From: Flavobacterium psychroterrae
GTDB lineage: Bacteria > Bacteroidota > Bacteroidia > Flavobacteriales > Flavobacteriaceae
Direction of reading: 5' to 3'
Assembly (NCBI RefSeq): GCF_018380615.1
Contig: NZ_JAGYVZ010000010.1
Span: forward strand, 62,001-126,000
Length of the DNA: 64,000 nucleotides
Positions 1-7,841 of the stretch are shown here, in pieces; the first letter of the stretch is position 1; each line of letters begins with the position of its first letter. The position numbers and the translations under genes are program-made. Under the pieces are notes generated by a model. The model was not told where the DNA came from. It saw only the letters and a list, made by a program, of their open reading frames with translations, and did not search any database.

Positions 1-44
1 TTGTTTATAAATATAAATATTTAAAAAAGCAGTTTATAAACCTT

Positions 45-114
45 TTGTAAACAATATAAATAATTTATAATCAGTGTATTATGAAATAGAATTCAATTGT
101 TTACAATGTTTACA
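45..114. repeat. TTGTAAACAAT inverted and direct repeats beside the integrase
   Basis: TTGTAAACAAT at 45-55 is the perfect inverse of ATTGTTTACAA at 96-106, and TGTTTACA occurs twice in direct orientation (98-105 and 107-114). The stretch is very AT-rich and lies just beyond the 3' end of the integrase gene, inside the presumed integrated element. Such clusters can be binding sites for an excisionase, a repressor or the integrase arm domain; which one, if any, is inference. Nothing else is seen in bases 1-145. Confidence 0.4.
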
Positions 115-145
115 TTTTTTTTCTATAGCCTTACTCCGTAGTGTG

Positions 146-1318
146 TTAAAAATTAAATTTTGAGTTCCTAACCGTTTCGTCACAAGTTTTATTTCTGGCT
201 GTATATCCCTCTGTTATTTTTAAATCATAGTGTCGTGCTTGATCTCTTACTTTTATGGCAGAAACACCGCTATTAAGTAAATCCGTAATTCCGGTATCTT
301 TCAAAGAATAAAATTGATATATGTTTGCTACATTCTTTTTTATCCTAAAATAGTTCCATTTATCGGTTACTTTTTTAGAAGTTAATTGCTTTGGTCCGGG
401 TGCGAAATTATCGTAGCTGAAAAGATAATCCTGATTGTTTGCTTTTTGAAGATGCATAGCCAACAACTCAACTAATTCATTCGGTATTGTAACCGTTTCA
501 TCTTTTTTGTTTTTGGTGTTATTTCCATGTAAAACGATGTAGCCATCATAAAGTTTTACATCTTGAACCTTTATTTTTGTCAATTCAGTAGTTCGTATAT
601 AACAGTAGTAAGTAAGCATGCAGGTGGTATAAAATGTAATGTTGTCTTCTCCGTATTCTCTGAGCTTTCTCTTTACTTCATCATCCAGTATTTGTCTAAT
701 TTTTGGTTGTTTTTTTTTCTTTAAAACGCCCTCTGCTGGATTGTTTTTCAAATAACCACGTTCAACACACCATTTAAAGAAAATTCCTAATAGGATTAGG
801 TTATTATTGTAGGTAACGGCTTTGTTTTCCTTTACATAAAAAAGATAATCTAAATAGCGTACGATCATATCTTTTTTTATCTCTAGGATTAATTTCGTTT
901 TAGCTTCTTTTTCCAGTAAGTAAGCATAGAATTTTTTGATTACACTTTTATAAGACCTCAGAGTATCATATCTTTTTTCATTTGAAGTAAAATCTTTTTC
1001 AAGATGTTCTAAATACAAATCGATACAGTATGAGATTGTTTTAAATTCCTTTATATCGGATATTTCATAAAAAGGCAACCAACCGCTTTTAAGTTTTTCG
1101 TTTAATTCAAATACTATTTTTTTTCCGTATTCTTTCCGCTCACGAATATTTTTTAAAGAAGGAACACGATTTCTAAAGCGTTCCATTTGGTTTGTTATAG
1201 GATTACGTGCATAGTAAACAATTATCCATGTTTTGCAAGTTCTAAGTTCAGCGGGTTTGTAATCTAAAAAAGCAGTCGCACTATTTTTGCGTGGGGATGT
1301 TTCTTTGAAATTTTCCAT
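146..1318 (-). CDS. Tyrosine recombinase / integrase (tRNA-associated)
   Basis: Site-specific recombinase of the phage-integrase family, about 390 aa, which would cut and rejoin DNA between attachment sites. The middle (about residues 95-180) looks like the SAM-like core-binding domain and the C-terminal half is catalytic. Visible catalytic positions are Arg242 (IRTTEL), a Lys near 269, His363 (ARHYDLK) and the nucleophile Tyr372 (EGYT). The usual H-x-x-R box reads Y-S-L-K at 337-340, a conservative but notable change. The reading frame runs open upstream through the tRNA-Ala gene, so the start was set at the ATG at 1318, where MENFKETS begins. It lies just past the tRNA 3' end and is transcribed away from it, the usual layout of an element inserted in a tRNA gene; the rest lies left of the window. 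Confidence 0.88.
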   Translation of the reverse strand: MENFKETSPRKNSATAFLDYKPAELRTCKTWIIVYYARNPITNQMERFRNRVPSLKNIRERKEYGKKIVFELNEKLKSGWLPFYEISDIKEFKTISYCIDLYLEHLEKDFTSNEKRYDTLRSYKSVIKKFYAYLLEKEAKTKLILEIKKDMIVRYLDYLFYVKENKAVTYNNNLILLGIFFKWCVERGYLKNNPAEGVLKKKKQPKIRQILDDEVKRKLREYGEDNITFYTTCMLTYYCYIRTTELTKIKVQDVKLYDGYIVLHGNNTKNKKDETVTIPNELVELLAMHLQKANNQDYLFSYDNFAPGPKQLTSKKVTDKWNYFRIKKNVANIYQFYSLKDTGITDLLNSGVSAIKVRDQARHYDLKITEGYTARNKTCDETVRNSKFNF

Positions 1319-1393
1319 TTTTTTATTTAGCTCTAAAAAACAGTGTTTTTTGAACCAAATAGTTGTGTCACGGTTTTGACACAGGATTTTAAG

Positions 1394-1438
1394 AAAAAAC
1401 CCGCTAACCTTACTGTTTGTAAGGGTCGCGGTTTTTTT
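1394..1438 (-). terminator. Hairpin terminator after tRNA-Ala
   Basis: A long interrupted stem (arms AAAAAACCCGCTAACCTTAC and GTAAGGGTCGCGGTTTTTTT, five-base loop) has T-runs on both strands. It follows the tRNA directly on the minus strand and separates it from the integrase start. Confidence 0.7.
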
Positions 1439-1439
1439 G

Positions 1440-1513
1440 TGGAGGATACCGGATTCGAACCGGTCACCCCTTGCCTGCCAGGCAAGTACTCTAGCCAAAT
1501 GAGCTAATCCCCC
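1440..1513 (-). tRNA. tRNA-Ala (anticodon GGC)
   Basis: The minus strand folds as a full cloverleaf of 74 nt. The acceptor stem is GGGGGAT paired with ATCCTCC and contains the G3-U70 wobble pair that defines alanine tRNAs. The anticodon arm is CTTGC-CTGGCAG-GCAAG, giving anticodon GGC for codon GCC. The T arm is CCGGTTCGAATCCGG. The discriminator base is A and CCA is not encoded. The adjacent integrase suggests that the 3' half is an attachment site; no second copy of it is in the window. Confidence 0.95.
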
Positions 1514-1619
1514 AAAGCGTTAGCAAATAAAGTCAATTAATTTTCAAAAAACAAATTTCAAATACGCTTCGATTAAAAATAGTTGTCAAAATTGTAACTT
1601 TACGATCAAATCTATTTTT

Positions 1620-2384
1620 ATGAGTTCACAAAATCAAAACGGTTCTTTACAAACTACTTTTAATAATGCTGTTGCAACGGTACAATTTGGTCATCCGGCA
1701 AGTAATTCTTTTCCGAGGGAATTATTGAATCGTTTGACAGCCGAAATCAATTCTTTAAGCTTAAATGAAACTGTTTCGGTTATTATTTTGCAAAGCGAAG
1801 GAGTAAAGGTTTTTTGTTCCGGTGCTTCATTTGATGAATTGCTGCAGGTAGAAAATGAAGTTCAGGGAACAGAATTTTTTTCAGGTTTTGCACATTTATT
1901 AAATGCAATGCGCAATTGTTCCAAACTAATTATCGGAAGTGTTCAGGGAAAAGCAGTTGGAGGAGGAGTTGGTATTATTTCGGCTTGTGATTATGTTTTG
2001 GCTACGCCCGAAAGTGCCATTAAATTATCTGAATTAGCAATAGGAATTGGTCCGTTTGTTATTGAACCAGCGGTTTCACGTAAAATAGGAAAAGCTGCAA
2101 TGACCGAAATGACTTTGGCTGCACACGAGTGGAAATCAGCAGAATGGGCTTTAGGAAATAAATTATTTTCGGAAATTCATAACGCAGAAAATCTGGATAA
2201 TGCAGTTACAACTTTTGCTCAAAAATTAAGTTCGTACAATCCCGAAGCTTTACAAGAAATGAAGAAAATTATATGGGAAGGAACGGAACATTGGGAATCA
2301 TTACTTCTGGAACGTGCATCAATTACCGGAAAATTAGTCTTATCTGATTTTAGCAGAAAAGCTTTGACACAATTTAAAAAATAG
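1620..2384 (+). CDS. Enoyl-CoA hydratase/isomerase family protein
   Basis: Crotonase-fold protein of 254 aa, the usual family length, expected to act on a CoA thioester in fatty-acid or amino-acid breakdown. The two oxyanion-hole segments are visible as FCSGASFDE (about 65-73) and GKAVGGGVGI (110-119). In classical hydratases two Glu residues activate water. Here the first position (after GGG) is Gly118, while the second is kept as Glu138 (SELAIGIGP). A single retained Glu is more like isomerases or divergent hydratases, so the exact reaction is open. The gene stands alone on the plus strand between tRNA-Ala and queD and is followed by a hairpin terminator. Confidence 0.8.
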   Translation: MSSQNQNGSLQTTFNNAVATVQFGHPASNSFPRELLNRLTAEINSLSLNETVSVIILQSEGVKVFCSGASFDELLQVENEVQGTEFFSGFAHLLNAMRNCSKLIIGSVQGKAVGGGVGIISACDYVLATPESAIKLSELAIGIGPFVIEPAVSRKIGKAAMTEMTLAAHEWKSAEWALGNKLFSEIHNAENLDNAVTTFAQKLSSYNPEALQEMKKIIWEGTEHWESLLLERASITGKLVLSDFSRKALTQFKK

Positions 2385-2403
2385 GTAAAAAGGAAATACA
2401 AAT

Positions 2404-2455
2404 AAAAAATTCCAAATCCAGTGACATTCAGTCTTATTGGAATTTGGAATTTTTC
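2404..2455 (+). terminator. TTCCAAAT-type hairpin terminator
   Basis: Inverted repeat AAAAAATTCCAAATCCA / TTGGAATTTGGAATTTTT with a T-run, directly after the enoyl-CoA hydratase-like gene. The same motif recurs at 24568, 39610 and 41588. Confidence 0.6.
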
Positions 2456-2493
2456 TTTATTTGGAATTTATTATTTAAACGGTTATTAATTTG

Positions 2494-2501
2494 TAAATTT
2501 G
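2494..2501 (+). promoter_or_regulatory. Promoter -7 element of queD
   Basis: TAAATTTG fits the Bacteroidota -7 consensus TAnnTTTG and lies 19 bp before the queD start. No clear TTTG -33 element is seen, so support is partial. Confidence 0.45.
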
Positions 2502-2520
2502 CAACCTAAAATTAAAATCG

Positions 2521-2973
2521 ATGAGTAATATCAGAATTACAAAACAATTTAGTTTCGAAACCGGACATGCTTTGTACGGTTACGACGGAAAATGTAAAAA
2601 CGTTCACGGGCACAGTTATAAATTATCGGTAACAGTTATTGGTTCACCAATCACGGATAGATCGAATGTGAAATTCGGAATGGTAATTGATTTTTCGGAT
2701 CTAAAGAAAATTGTAAAAGAAGAAATCGTCGATCAGTTTGATCATGCAACTGTTTTTAACGAAACAACACCACATTTAGAATTGGCAAATGAATTAAAAA
2801 ATCGTGGACATCACGTGATTTTAGTAGATTATCAGCCAACAAGCGAAAATATGGTTGTTGATTTTGCTGATAGAATTATTGCGCGTTTACCAAAAGATAT
2901 TTCGTTGTTTTCACTTAAACTTCAGGAAACAGAATCTTCATTTGCAGAATGGTACGCATCTGATAATATCTAA
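2521..2973 (+). CDS. queD: 6-carboxytetrahydropterin synthase QueD
   Basis: Member of the 6-pyruvoyl-tetrahydropterin synthase family, 150 aa, expected to convert dihydroneopterin triphosphate to 6-carboxytetrahydropterin in queuosine/7-deazaguanine synthesis. Zinc ligands are His16 in FETGHALYG and the HGH pair of KNVHGHSY; the catalytic Cys is just before them in GKCKNVH. The FDHATVFNE segment, the PTSENMV segment and the C-terminal LQETESSFAEW with its substrate-anchoring Glu are all present. The Cys-x3-His-x-His spacing favours QueD over eukaryotic PTPS. No other queuosine gene is adjacent. Confidence 0.9.
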   Translation: MSNIRITKQFSFETGHALYGYDGKCKNVHGHSYKLSVTVIGSPITDRSNVKFGMVIDFSDLKKIVKEEIVDQFDHATVFNETTPHLELANELKNRGHHVILVDYQPTSENMVVDFADRIIARLPKDISLFSLKLQETESSFAEWYASDNI

Positions 2974-3080
2974 GTTAAATCCCAATTTTAAAAATTCCAA
3001 ATTCCAATTCTTCGACTTCGCTCAGAATGACATAGGTTTAAATCTAATATTCTAAGAAATCTAACAATCTAATTATCTAA

Positions 3081-3821
3081 ATGAAAAAAGTATATTTCGC
3101 TTCTGATCAGCATTTTGGTGCTCCAACTCCCGAGTTGAGTTTCCCGCGCGAACAAAAATTTGTCGCCTGGTTAGATGTTGTAAAACAAGATGCGGAAGCT
3201 ATTTTTTTATTAGGAGATTTATTTGATTTTTGGTTTGAATATAAAACGGTCGTTCCAAAGGGTTTTGTGCGTGTTTTAGGCAAATTGGCCGAAATTCGGG
3301 ATAGTGGGATTCCAATTTATTTTTTCGTGGGAAATCACGATTTATGGATGAACGATTACTTTCAAACCGAATTGAATATTCCGGTTTATCATGATAATAA
3401 AGAATTTACCTTTAACGGAAAAACATTCTTAATAGGTCACGGCGACGGAAAAGGTCCCGGAGATAAAGGATATAAGCGAATGAAAAAGGTATTTACAAAT
3501 CCGTTTTCAAAATGGCTTTTCCGTTGGTTGCATCCGGATGTTGGGGTAAGTTTAGCCCAATATTTATCAGTTAAAAACAAACTAATTTCCGGCGCTGAAG
3601 ATGTAAAATTTTTAGGTGAAGAAAACGAATGGCTGGTTTTGTACGCCAAACGCAAGCTCGAAACCCAACATTATAATTACTTTATTTTTGGTCACCGTCA
3701 TTTACCAATGATAATTCCGGTTGGAGAAGATGCTAAATACGTAAATCTAGGCGATTGGATTGGCTATTTTACCTACGGAGTTTTTGATGGTGAAATATTT
3801 GAACTTCAGAAATTCGAATAA
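3081..3821 (+). CDS. lpxH: UDP-2,3-diacylglucosamine diphosphatase LpxH
   Basis: Calcineurin-like metallophosphoesterase of 246 aa, the size of LpxH, which cleaves UDP-2,3-diacylglucosamine to lipid X at the cytoplasmic face of the inner membrane in lipid A synthesis. All metal-site motifs are visible in order: SDQHFG (D9, H11), GDLFDFW (D46), GNHDLW, GHGDG and the late FGHRHLP. An Arg-rich segment in the middle (KGYKRMKKVF) fits the substrate-binding cap. The gene ends three bases from the convergent cytochrome gene. Assignment to LpxH rather than another phosphoesterase rests on length and motif spacing. Confidence 0.85.
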   Translation: MKKVYFASDQHFGAPTPELSFPREQKFVAWLDVVKQDAEAIFLLGDLFDFWFEYKTVVPKGFVRVLGKLAEIRDSGIPIYFFVGNHDLWMNDYFQTELNIPVYHDNKEFTFNGKTFLIGHGDGKGPGDKGYKRMKKVFTNPFSKWLFRWLHPDVGVSLAQYLSVKNKLISGAEDVKFLGEENEWLVLYAKRKLETQHYNYFIFGHRHLPMIIPVGEDAKYVNLGDWIGYFTYGVFDGEIFELQKFE

Positions 3822-3824
3822 TAA

Positions 3825-5036
3825 TTACTTTTTATTGTTAGGATAAATTGCCATTTTATGCGTTCTCAATGAATAACTTGACATTGTTTTGCTGTTAGAT
3901 TGCTGAAAACGGATTGCTTTTGAATCTTGTTTTGGCATATGACATTCCACACAATTTTGAGCCAATAAGTTTGCAGGCATTGTTTTTAATGTTGTGGCAT
4001 TATGTTGGATTCCTTTATGGCAACTCATACAAATTTTAGAATAAGAAGCCAGATTTTGTGAAGCATTCTCATGCGGATTATGGCACGTCATGCAATCCAT
4101 AGTAGCGCTTTTTTTGAAACATTTACTTTGGGCAAGTAATCCTAATTGATTGCCGTGAACATCATAATGTATACTGTCATTTGATCCCGGAACACCTCTG
4201 AAATATTCTAATAAATCATCTCCCGGTTTGTATTCAAAACGAGATTTTACTTTTAGTTTGTCATTTCCGGAATGGCAAAGGGCACAAGCGTCAATTTTTT
4301 GCTGTCTCGTTAGTTTTTTAAACGAAGTGATGTTTTGTGCTGTCTTTAAATCTGGAAATTTTAAATGTTTTTGAACGTGTTCTTTTGCCGGTCCGTGACA
4401 GCGTTCACAGTCGATTCCGTAAATTAAAGTTTTAGGATTCATGAAATCCTCTACTTCCTGATTTAAAAAATTAATACTATCTGAACTTGTAGTAATGTAT
4501 CTGCTGGCAATATTAGAGCTATGACAACCATAACATTCCTTATCAATTTTTCGCTCAAAGTTTACTTTAGAAGCTGAATATCCCGGACTTGTTGCCCAAC
4601 TATTTAAAGATTTATAGTAAGAAATTGGCAATTCGAAAGTGTAATGATTTTGCCAGAAAGCACTTGTTTGAGCATGTTTTGTTCCAAAAAGAACTTCAAA
4701 CGGATGCGCTTCAACTTCTTTTCCGTTTTTATAAAGTATCTGATAAAGACTATCGTTGCGTTCTTCCATGACAAGTTTAGTGTCTTTGTCATAAACAAAA
4801 GTATTGCTGCCATTTGTAAAATGACCCAAAATATTTTCTTTTGTAGCGGGAGATGTTGCTTTGAAATGTGAATTATGAAAAGAAGATTCAGATTGTACCT
4901 GATGACATTGAATACAGCTTTGAGAACCAGCATAATCTGTTCCTCGTGGATCAATGTAATTGTCGGATTCGTTTTTACAGCTTGAGAGAAAAGCGATCAG
5001 AACAACAACAGCAAAAAGAATGCGGCTTTTTTTCAT
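3825..5036 (-). CDS. Seven-haem c-type cytochrome lipoprotein
   Basis: Predicted exported multihaem cytochrome, 403 aa. The N-terminus has a hydrophobic segment ending in a lipobox (LSSC, Cys20), so the protein should be lipid-anchored. Seven CxxCH haem-binding motifs occur at about residues 41, 168, 210, 251, 315, 336 and 362 (CIQCH, CYGCH, CERCH, CALCH, CMTCH, CMSCH, CVECH). Many additional His residues could be distal ligands. The spacing resembles the cytochrome c554/perioplasmic reductase group, but no substrate can be assigned. There is no adjacent quinol dehydrogenase or reductase gene; it may be a stand-alone electron carrier. Confidence 0.88.
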   Translation of the reverse strand: MKKSRILFAVVVLIAFLSSCKNESDNYIDPRGTDYAGSQSCIQCHQVQSESSFHNSHFKATSPATKENILGHFTNGSNTFVYDKDTKLVMEERNDSLYQILYKNGKEVEAHPFEVLFGTKHAQTSAFWQNHYTFELPISYYKSLNSWATSPGYSASKVNFERKIDKECYGCHSSNIASRYITTSSDSINFLNQEVEDFMNPKTLIYGIDCERCHGPAKEHVQKHLKFPDLKTAQNITSFKKLTRQQKIDACALCHSGNDKLKVKSRFEYKPGDDLLEYFRGVPGSNDSIHYDVHGNQLGLLAQSKCFKKSATMDCMTCHNPHENASQNLASYSKICMSCHKGIQHNATTLKTMPANLLAQNCVECHMPKQDSKAIRFQQSNSKTMSSYSLRTHKMAIYPNNKK

Positions 5037-5119
5037 TGCTGTAAATATACTTTTTTCTGAAGAAAATAAAAATATATTTCAATAATGAAACGATGATGTT
5101 AAAATATTTAGAATGCTTC

Positions 5120-5476
5120 TTAGTTTAAGCCAACTCCGTAAACATATTCATCCAGCTCAATTCTGAACAAAGAACCTTCTACTAAATCCTTAATTGATTT
5201 TAATTCTTTGATTGAAACGGCTAAATCTATGGCGGCGCAAGGGGTTTTAAGTAAAAATTTGTGACATGAATTTTTTAATTCACAAGCTTCGCAACAAGCA
5301 TTTTCGATCATGCTGTCCTCGATTAAATCACAAAACTGATTAAGTTCTGAAACAGTAAAGTAAAAACCTGTTTCCTTAAAAACTAACTGTATTTTATCAG
5401 TTAAAGTTTCATTTTCCTTTTTCCAGTAAAAGGCTATTCCAAAATTATTATGATATAATTGTTCTATTTCTCTCAT
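5120..5476 (-). CDS. Cys-rich small protein of unknown function
   Basis: Unrecognised protein of 118 aa without signal peptide or membrane segment. The centre has a compact cysteine cluster, ENACCEACELKNSC followed by TPC, five Cys within about 20 residues, which could bind zinc or an iron-sulphur cluster. The flanking parts look like mixed alpha/beta. It stands alone between the cytochrome and the hydrolase, on the same strand as both, with 83 bp and 169 bp spacers. Function not assigned. Confidence 0.7.
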   Translation of the reverse strand: MREIEQLYHNNFGIAFYWKKENETLTDKIQLVFKETGFYFTVSELNQFCDLIEDSMIENACCEACELKNSCHKFLLKTPCAAIDLAVSIKELKSIKDLVEGSLFRIELDEYVYGVGLN

Positions 5477-5645
5477 TATAAAATCTTTTATTGCAACAAA
5501 TATAAATATTATTTATATTAATTCTAAATAAAAAACTTATAAAGTTTAGAGAAATATTTACCATATAAGTGATGTGAGTTCATTTAAAAAGAAGATGCTA
5601 TTTAGCAAACTATATTTTCTTATATCACTTATAGGGTTTAAAAAA

Positions 5646-6560
5646 TTATTTTAACCATTTTTCGATATGAGACAGAAATTTATCTTGTTGATCTACAAAA
5701 AGATAATGTGAGCAATTATTTAGCAAAGCAAAATGATTTTCACCGGCTAAATTTTTAATATCGTTGATTTGTGAAGTAGAAAAAACACCGTCATCTTTTC
5801 CATAAATAGCATAAATTGGAACACCTATATCTTTTATTTTTTTTAAGGAAGTTTTGGTGTCAATATTATTTCGCTTTTCATTTTTATAAAAAAGTAAAGG
5901 AGCATTTTTATTTCGGATATTATTTTTAAAAAACTGGCTTGCTTCGTAATCAGCGTATAATTTTTTTGATTTTTTAGTTGGATTTGGCATTTTAAAATAA
6001 TCGTTATCACCTGCCAGTTCAAAACAATGTTTTCGATATCCTGCAGAATTTTTATCCAGTTTTTCTACGTATGATATTTTATTTAGAGTTTTAGAGTCGC
6101 CTTTATGACTTTTCTTTAAAGAATTTAAAATATGGTCATATGTTTCTTGTTGAGAAAATAATGCACCGGCCAAAACAAGTGCGTTAACATTTTTGGGATA
6201 TTTTTCAGTATAAAGAGTTGCAACTAAACCACCAAAACTATGTGCAAGAAGCGTGGCTTTTGTTAAATGATATTTTTTATAAATGACATTTATATCCTGA
6301 AAAGCTTCTGCATAAGTAAAAGTTGCATTAAGATCTGCAGATCTTCCTTCGCCTCTTCTGTCATAAACAAGCACGTAAAAACCTTGATTTGCTAATTTTT
6401 GAGCCGTTGTACTTTCGAATAAAGTCGAATTTCCACTTGGACCACCGTGAATAAAAATTATCGTTTTGTCTTTTTTGTTTCCATATGTTTTGATATAAAG
6501 ATTCTGACCGTTTACAAAAACGGACATTATAAAAAAGAATGATAATATTACTAGTTTCAT
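5646..6560 (-). CDS. Exported alpha/beta-hydrolase
   Basis: Alpha/beta-hydrolase fold enzyme of 304 aa with a signal peptide (residues 1-18, ending FVNG). The oxyanion loop is FIHGGPSGN (37-45), the nucleophile Ser108 is in AHSFGG, the acidic residue is in YGKDDGVFS (about 255) and the catalytic His is in NCSHYLF (about 285). HGGPSGN followed by YDRRGEGRS resembles proline iminopeptidase-type hydrolases, though the substrate is unknown. Its ATG immediately follows the stop codon of the MFS gene (TAA then ATG), so it is the third gene of the recJ-MFS-hydrolase operon. Confidence 0.82.
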   Translation of the reverse strand: MKLVILSFFFIMSVFVNGQNLYIKTYGNKKDKTIIFIHGGPSGNSTLFESTTAQKLANQGFYVLVYDRRGEGRSADLNATFTYAEAFQDINVIYKKYHLTKATLLAHSFGGLVATLYTEKYPKNVNALVLAGALFSQQETYDHILNSLKKSHKGDSKTLNKISYVEKLDKNSAGYRKHCFELAGDNDYFKMPNPTKKSKKLYADYEASQFFKNNIRNKNAPLLFYKNEKRNNIDTKTSLKKIKDIGVPIYAIYGKDDGVFSTSQINDIKNLAGENHFALLNNCSHYLFVDQQDKFLSHIEKWLK

Positions 6561-7841
6561 TTACTCCATATTCTGATGATCTTCCATATCTTTTCGAAGA
6601 TCTAAATTTCTAAATGTCGGTGATTTTATTCCGAAGCCTAAAACGGTTAATAAAGTCATGCTTCCGCCAAAAACTACCGAAACTACAGTCCCCATCAATT
6701 TAGCGGTTAAACCGCTTTCAAATGCGCCTAATTCGTTAGATGAACCTACAAACATCGAATTTACGGCAGCAACACGACCACGCATATGATCCGGAGTTTT
6801 AAGTTGTAAAATCGTCTGGCGAATTACAACCGAAATTCCGTCAGCAAGTCCGCTTAAAAATAAAGCAACAACCGAAACCCAGAAAATAGTTGAAACTCCA
6901 AATAGAATAATCGATAATCCGAAAACAAAAATGGCTCCTAAAAGTTTTATTCCCGCTTTTTTGTATAGAGGTACGTAGGCCGAGATCATCATAGTAATAA
7001 AAGCACCAACTGCCGGCGCAGCTCTTAGAACTCCAAAACCTTCAGGTCCAACTTTTAAAATATCTTGTGCAAAAACTGGCAATAAAGCCACGGCTCCACC
7101 AAAAAGAACTGCAACCATATCAAGCGAAAGAACACCTAAAATGGTTTTGTTATTGAATACGAATTTTAATCCTTCTTTAAGGCTTTCCATTATTGGCTCA
7201 CCAATTTTAGGATTCAATATTGGTTTCTTGCTGATTTGTGATAATGCGATTAAAGCGAAAAGGGAACAGGCAAAAACAGAACACATTGACCAGTGAACAC
7301 CAATGTAATTAATAGAAAATCCCGCAATCGCAGGTCCTAAAACCGAACCAATTTGCCAAACTGAACTACTCCATGTTGCAGCATTTGGATATACTTTTTT
7401 AGGTACAATTAAAGATAAAAGAGAAAAAATTGTCGGACCAAGAAAAGCACGAACCAGTCCGCCAAGAAAAACTAAAAAGTAAATAGAATATAAAATGGCA
7501 TCTGTCGACCAGCCTCCAATTACTTTTGGCCAGGTTAGTAAAAACAGCCCGAAACTAATTACAGAAAATCCCAAAATGCATTTTACCAACAATCCTTTTT
7601 TCTCTCTTTGATCGACCATATGTCCGGCGAATAATGCCATTGAAACAGCCGGAATGACTTCCATCAAACCAATTAATCCTAATGAAAGCGGATTTTTAGT
7701 CAAACTATATACTTCCCATTCTATCACGATAAATTGCATTGACCAGGCAAAAACCATAGCGAAACGCAATAATAAAAACACATTAAATTCTCTGTAACGC
7801 AGCGCCTGATAAGGATCTTGCTTATTTGTTTTAGTTGTCAT
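6561..7841 (-). CDS. MFS transporter
   Basis: Major facilitator superfamily permease, 426 aa from the ATG at 7841, with about 10-12 hydrophobic segments. The LRFAMVFAWSMQ start, the cytoplasmic loop GHMVDQREKKG and the later RGRVAAVNSMF segment resemble the drug/siderophore exporter branch (EntS-like MFS_3). The substrate is not evident. An upstream in-frame ATG at 7895 exists, but starting there would overlap recJ by 65 bp. The chosen start gives the 11-bp overlap usual in operons. It is followed without a gap by the exported hydrolase. Confidence 0.85.
   Translation of the reverse strand: MTTKTNKQDPYQALRYREFNVFLLLRFAMVFAWSMQFIVIEWEVYSLTKNPLSLGLIGLMEVIPAVSMALFAGHMVDQREKKGLLVKCILGFSVISFGLFLLTWPKVIGGWSTDAILYSIYFLVFLGGLVRAFLGPTIFSLLSLIVPKKVYPNAATWSSSVWQIGSVLGPAIAGFSINYIGVHWSMCSVFACSLFALIALSQISKKPILNPKIGEPIMESLKEGLKFVFNNKTILGVLSLDMVAVLFGGAVALLPVFAQDILKVGPEGFGVLRAAPAVGAFITMMISAYVPLYKKAGIKLLGAIFVFGLSIILFGVSTIFWVSVVALFLSGLADGISVVIRQTILQLKTPDHMRGRVAAVNSMFVGSSNELGAFESGLTAKLMGTVVSVVFGGSMTLLTVLGFGIKSPTFRNLDLRKDMEDHQNME

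Noticed and set aside
1319..1498. N-terminal extension of the integrase frame through the tRNA gene
   Set aside because: The extension covers tRNA-Ala and its terminator; its translation has no integrase similarity, and a good ATG exists at 1318.
2855..3055. 66-codon frame overlapping the queD end
   Set aside because: Mostly inside queD and continuing into TTCCAA-type repeat DNA.
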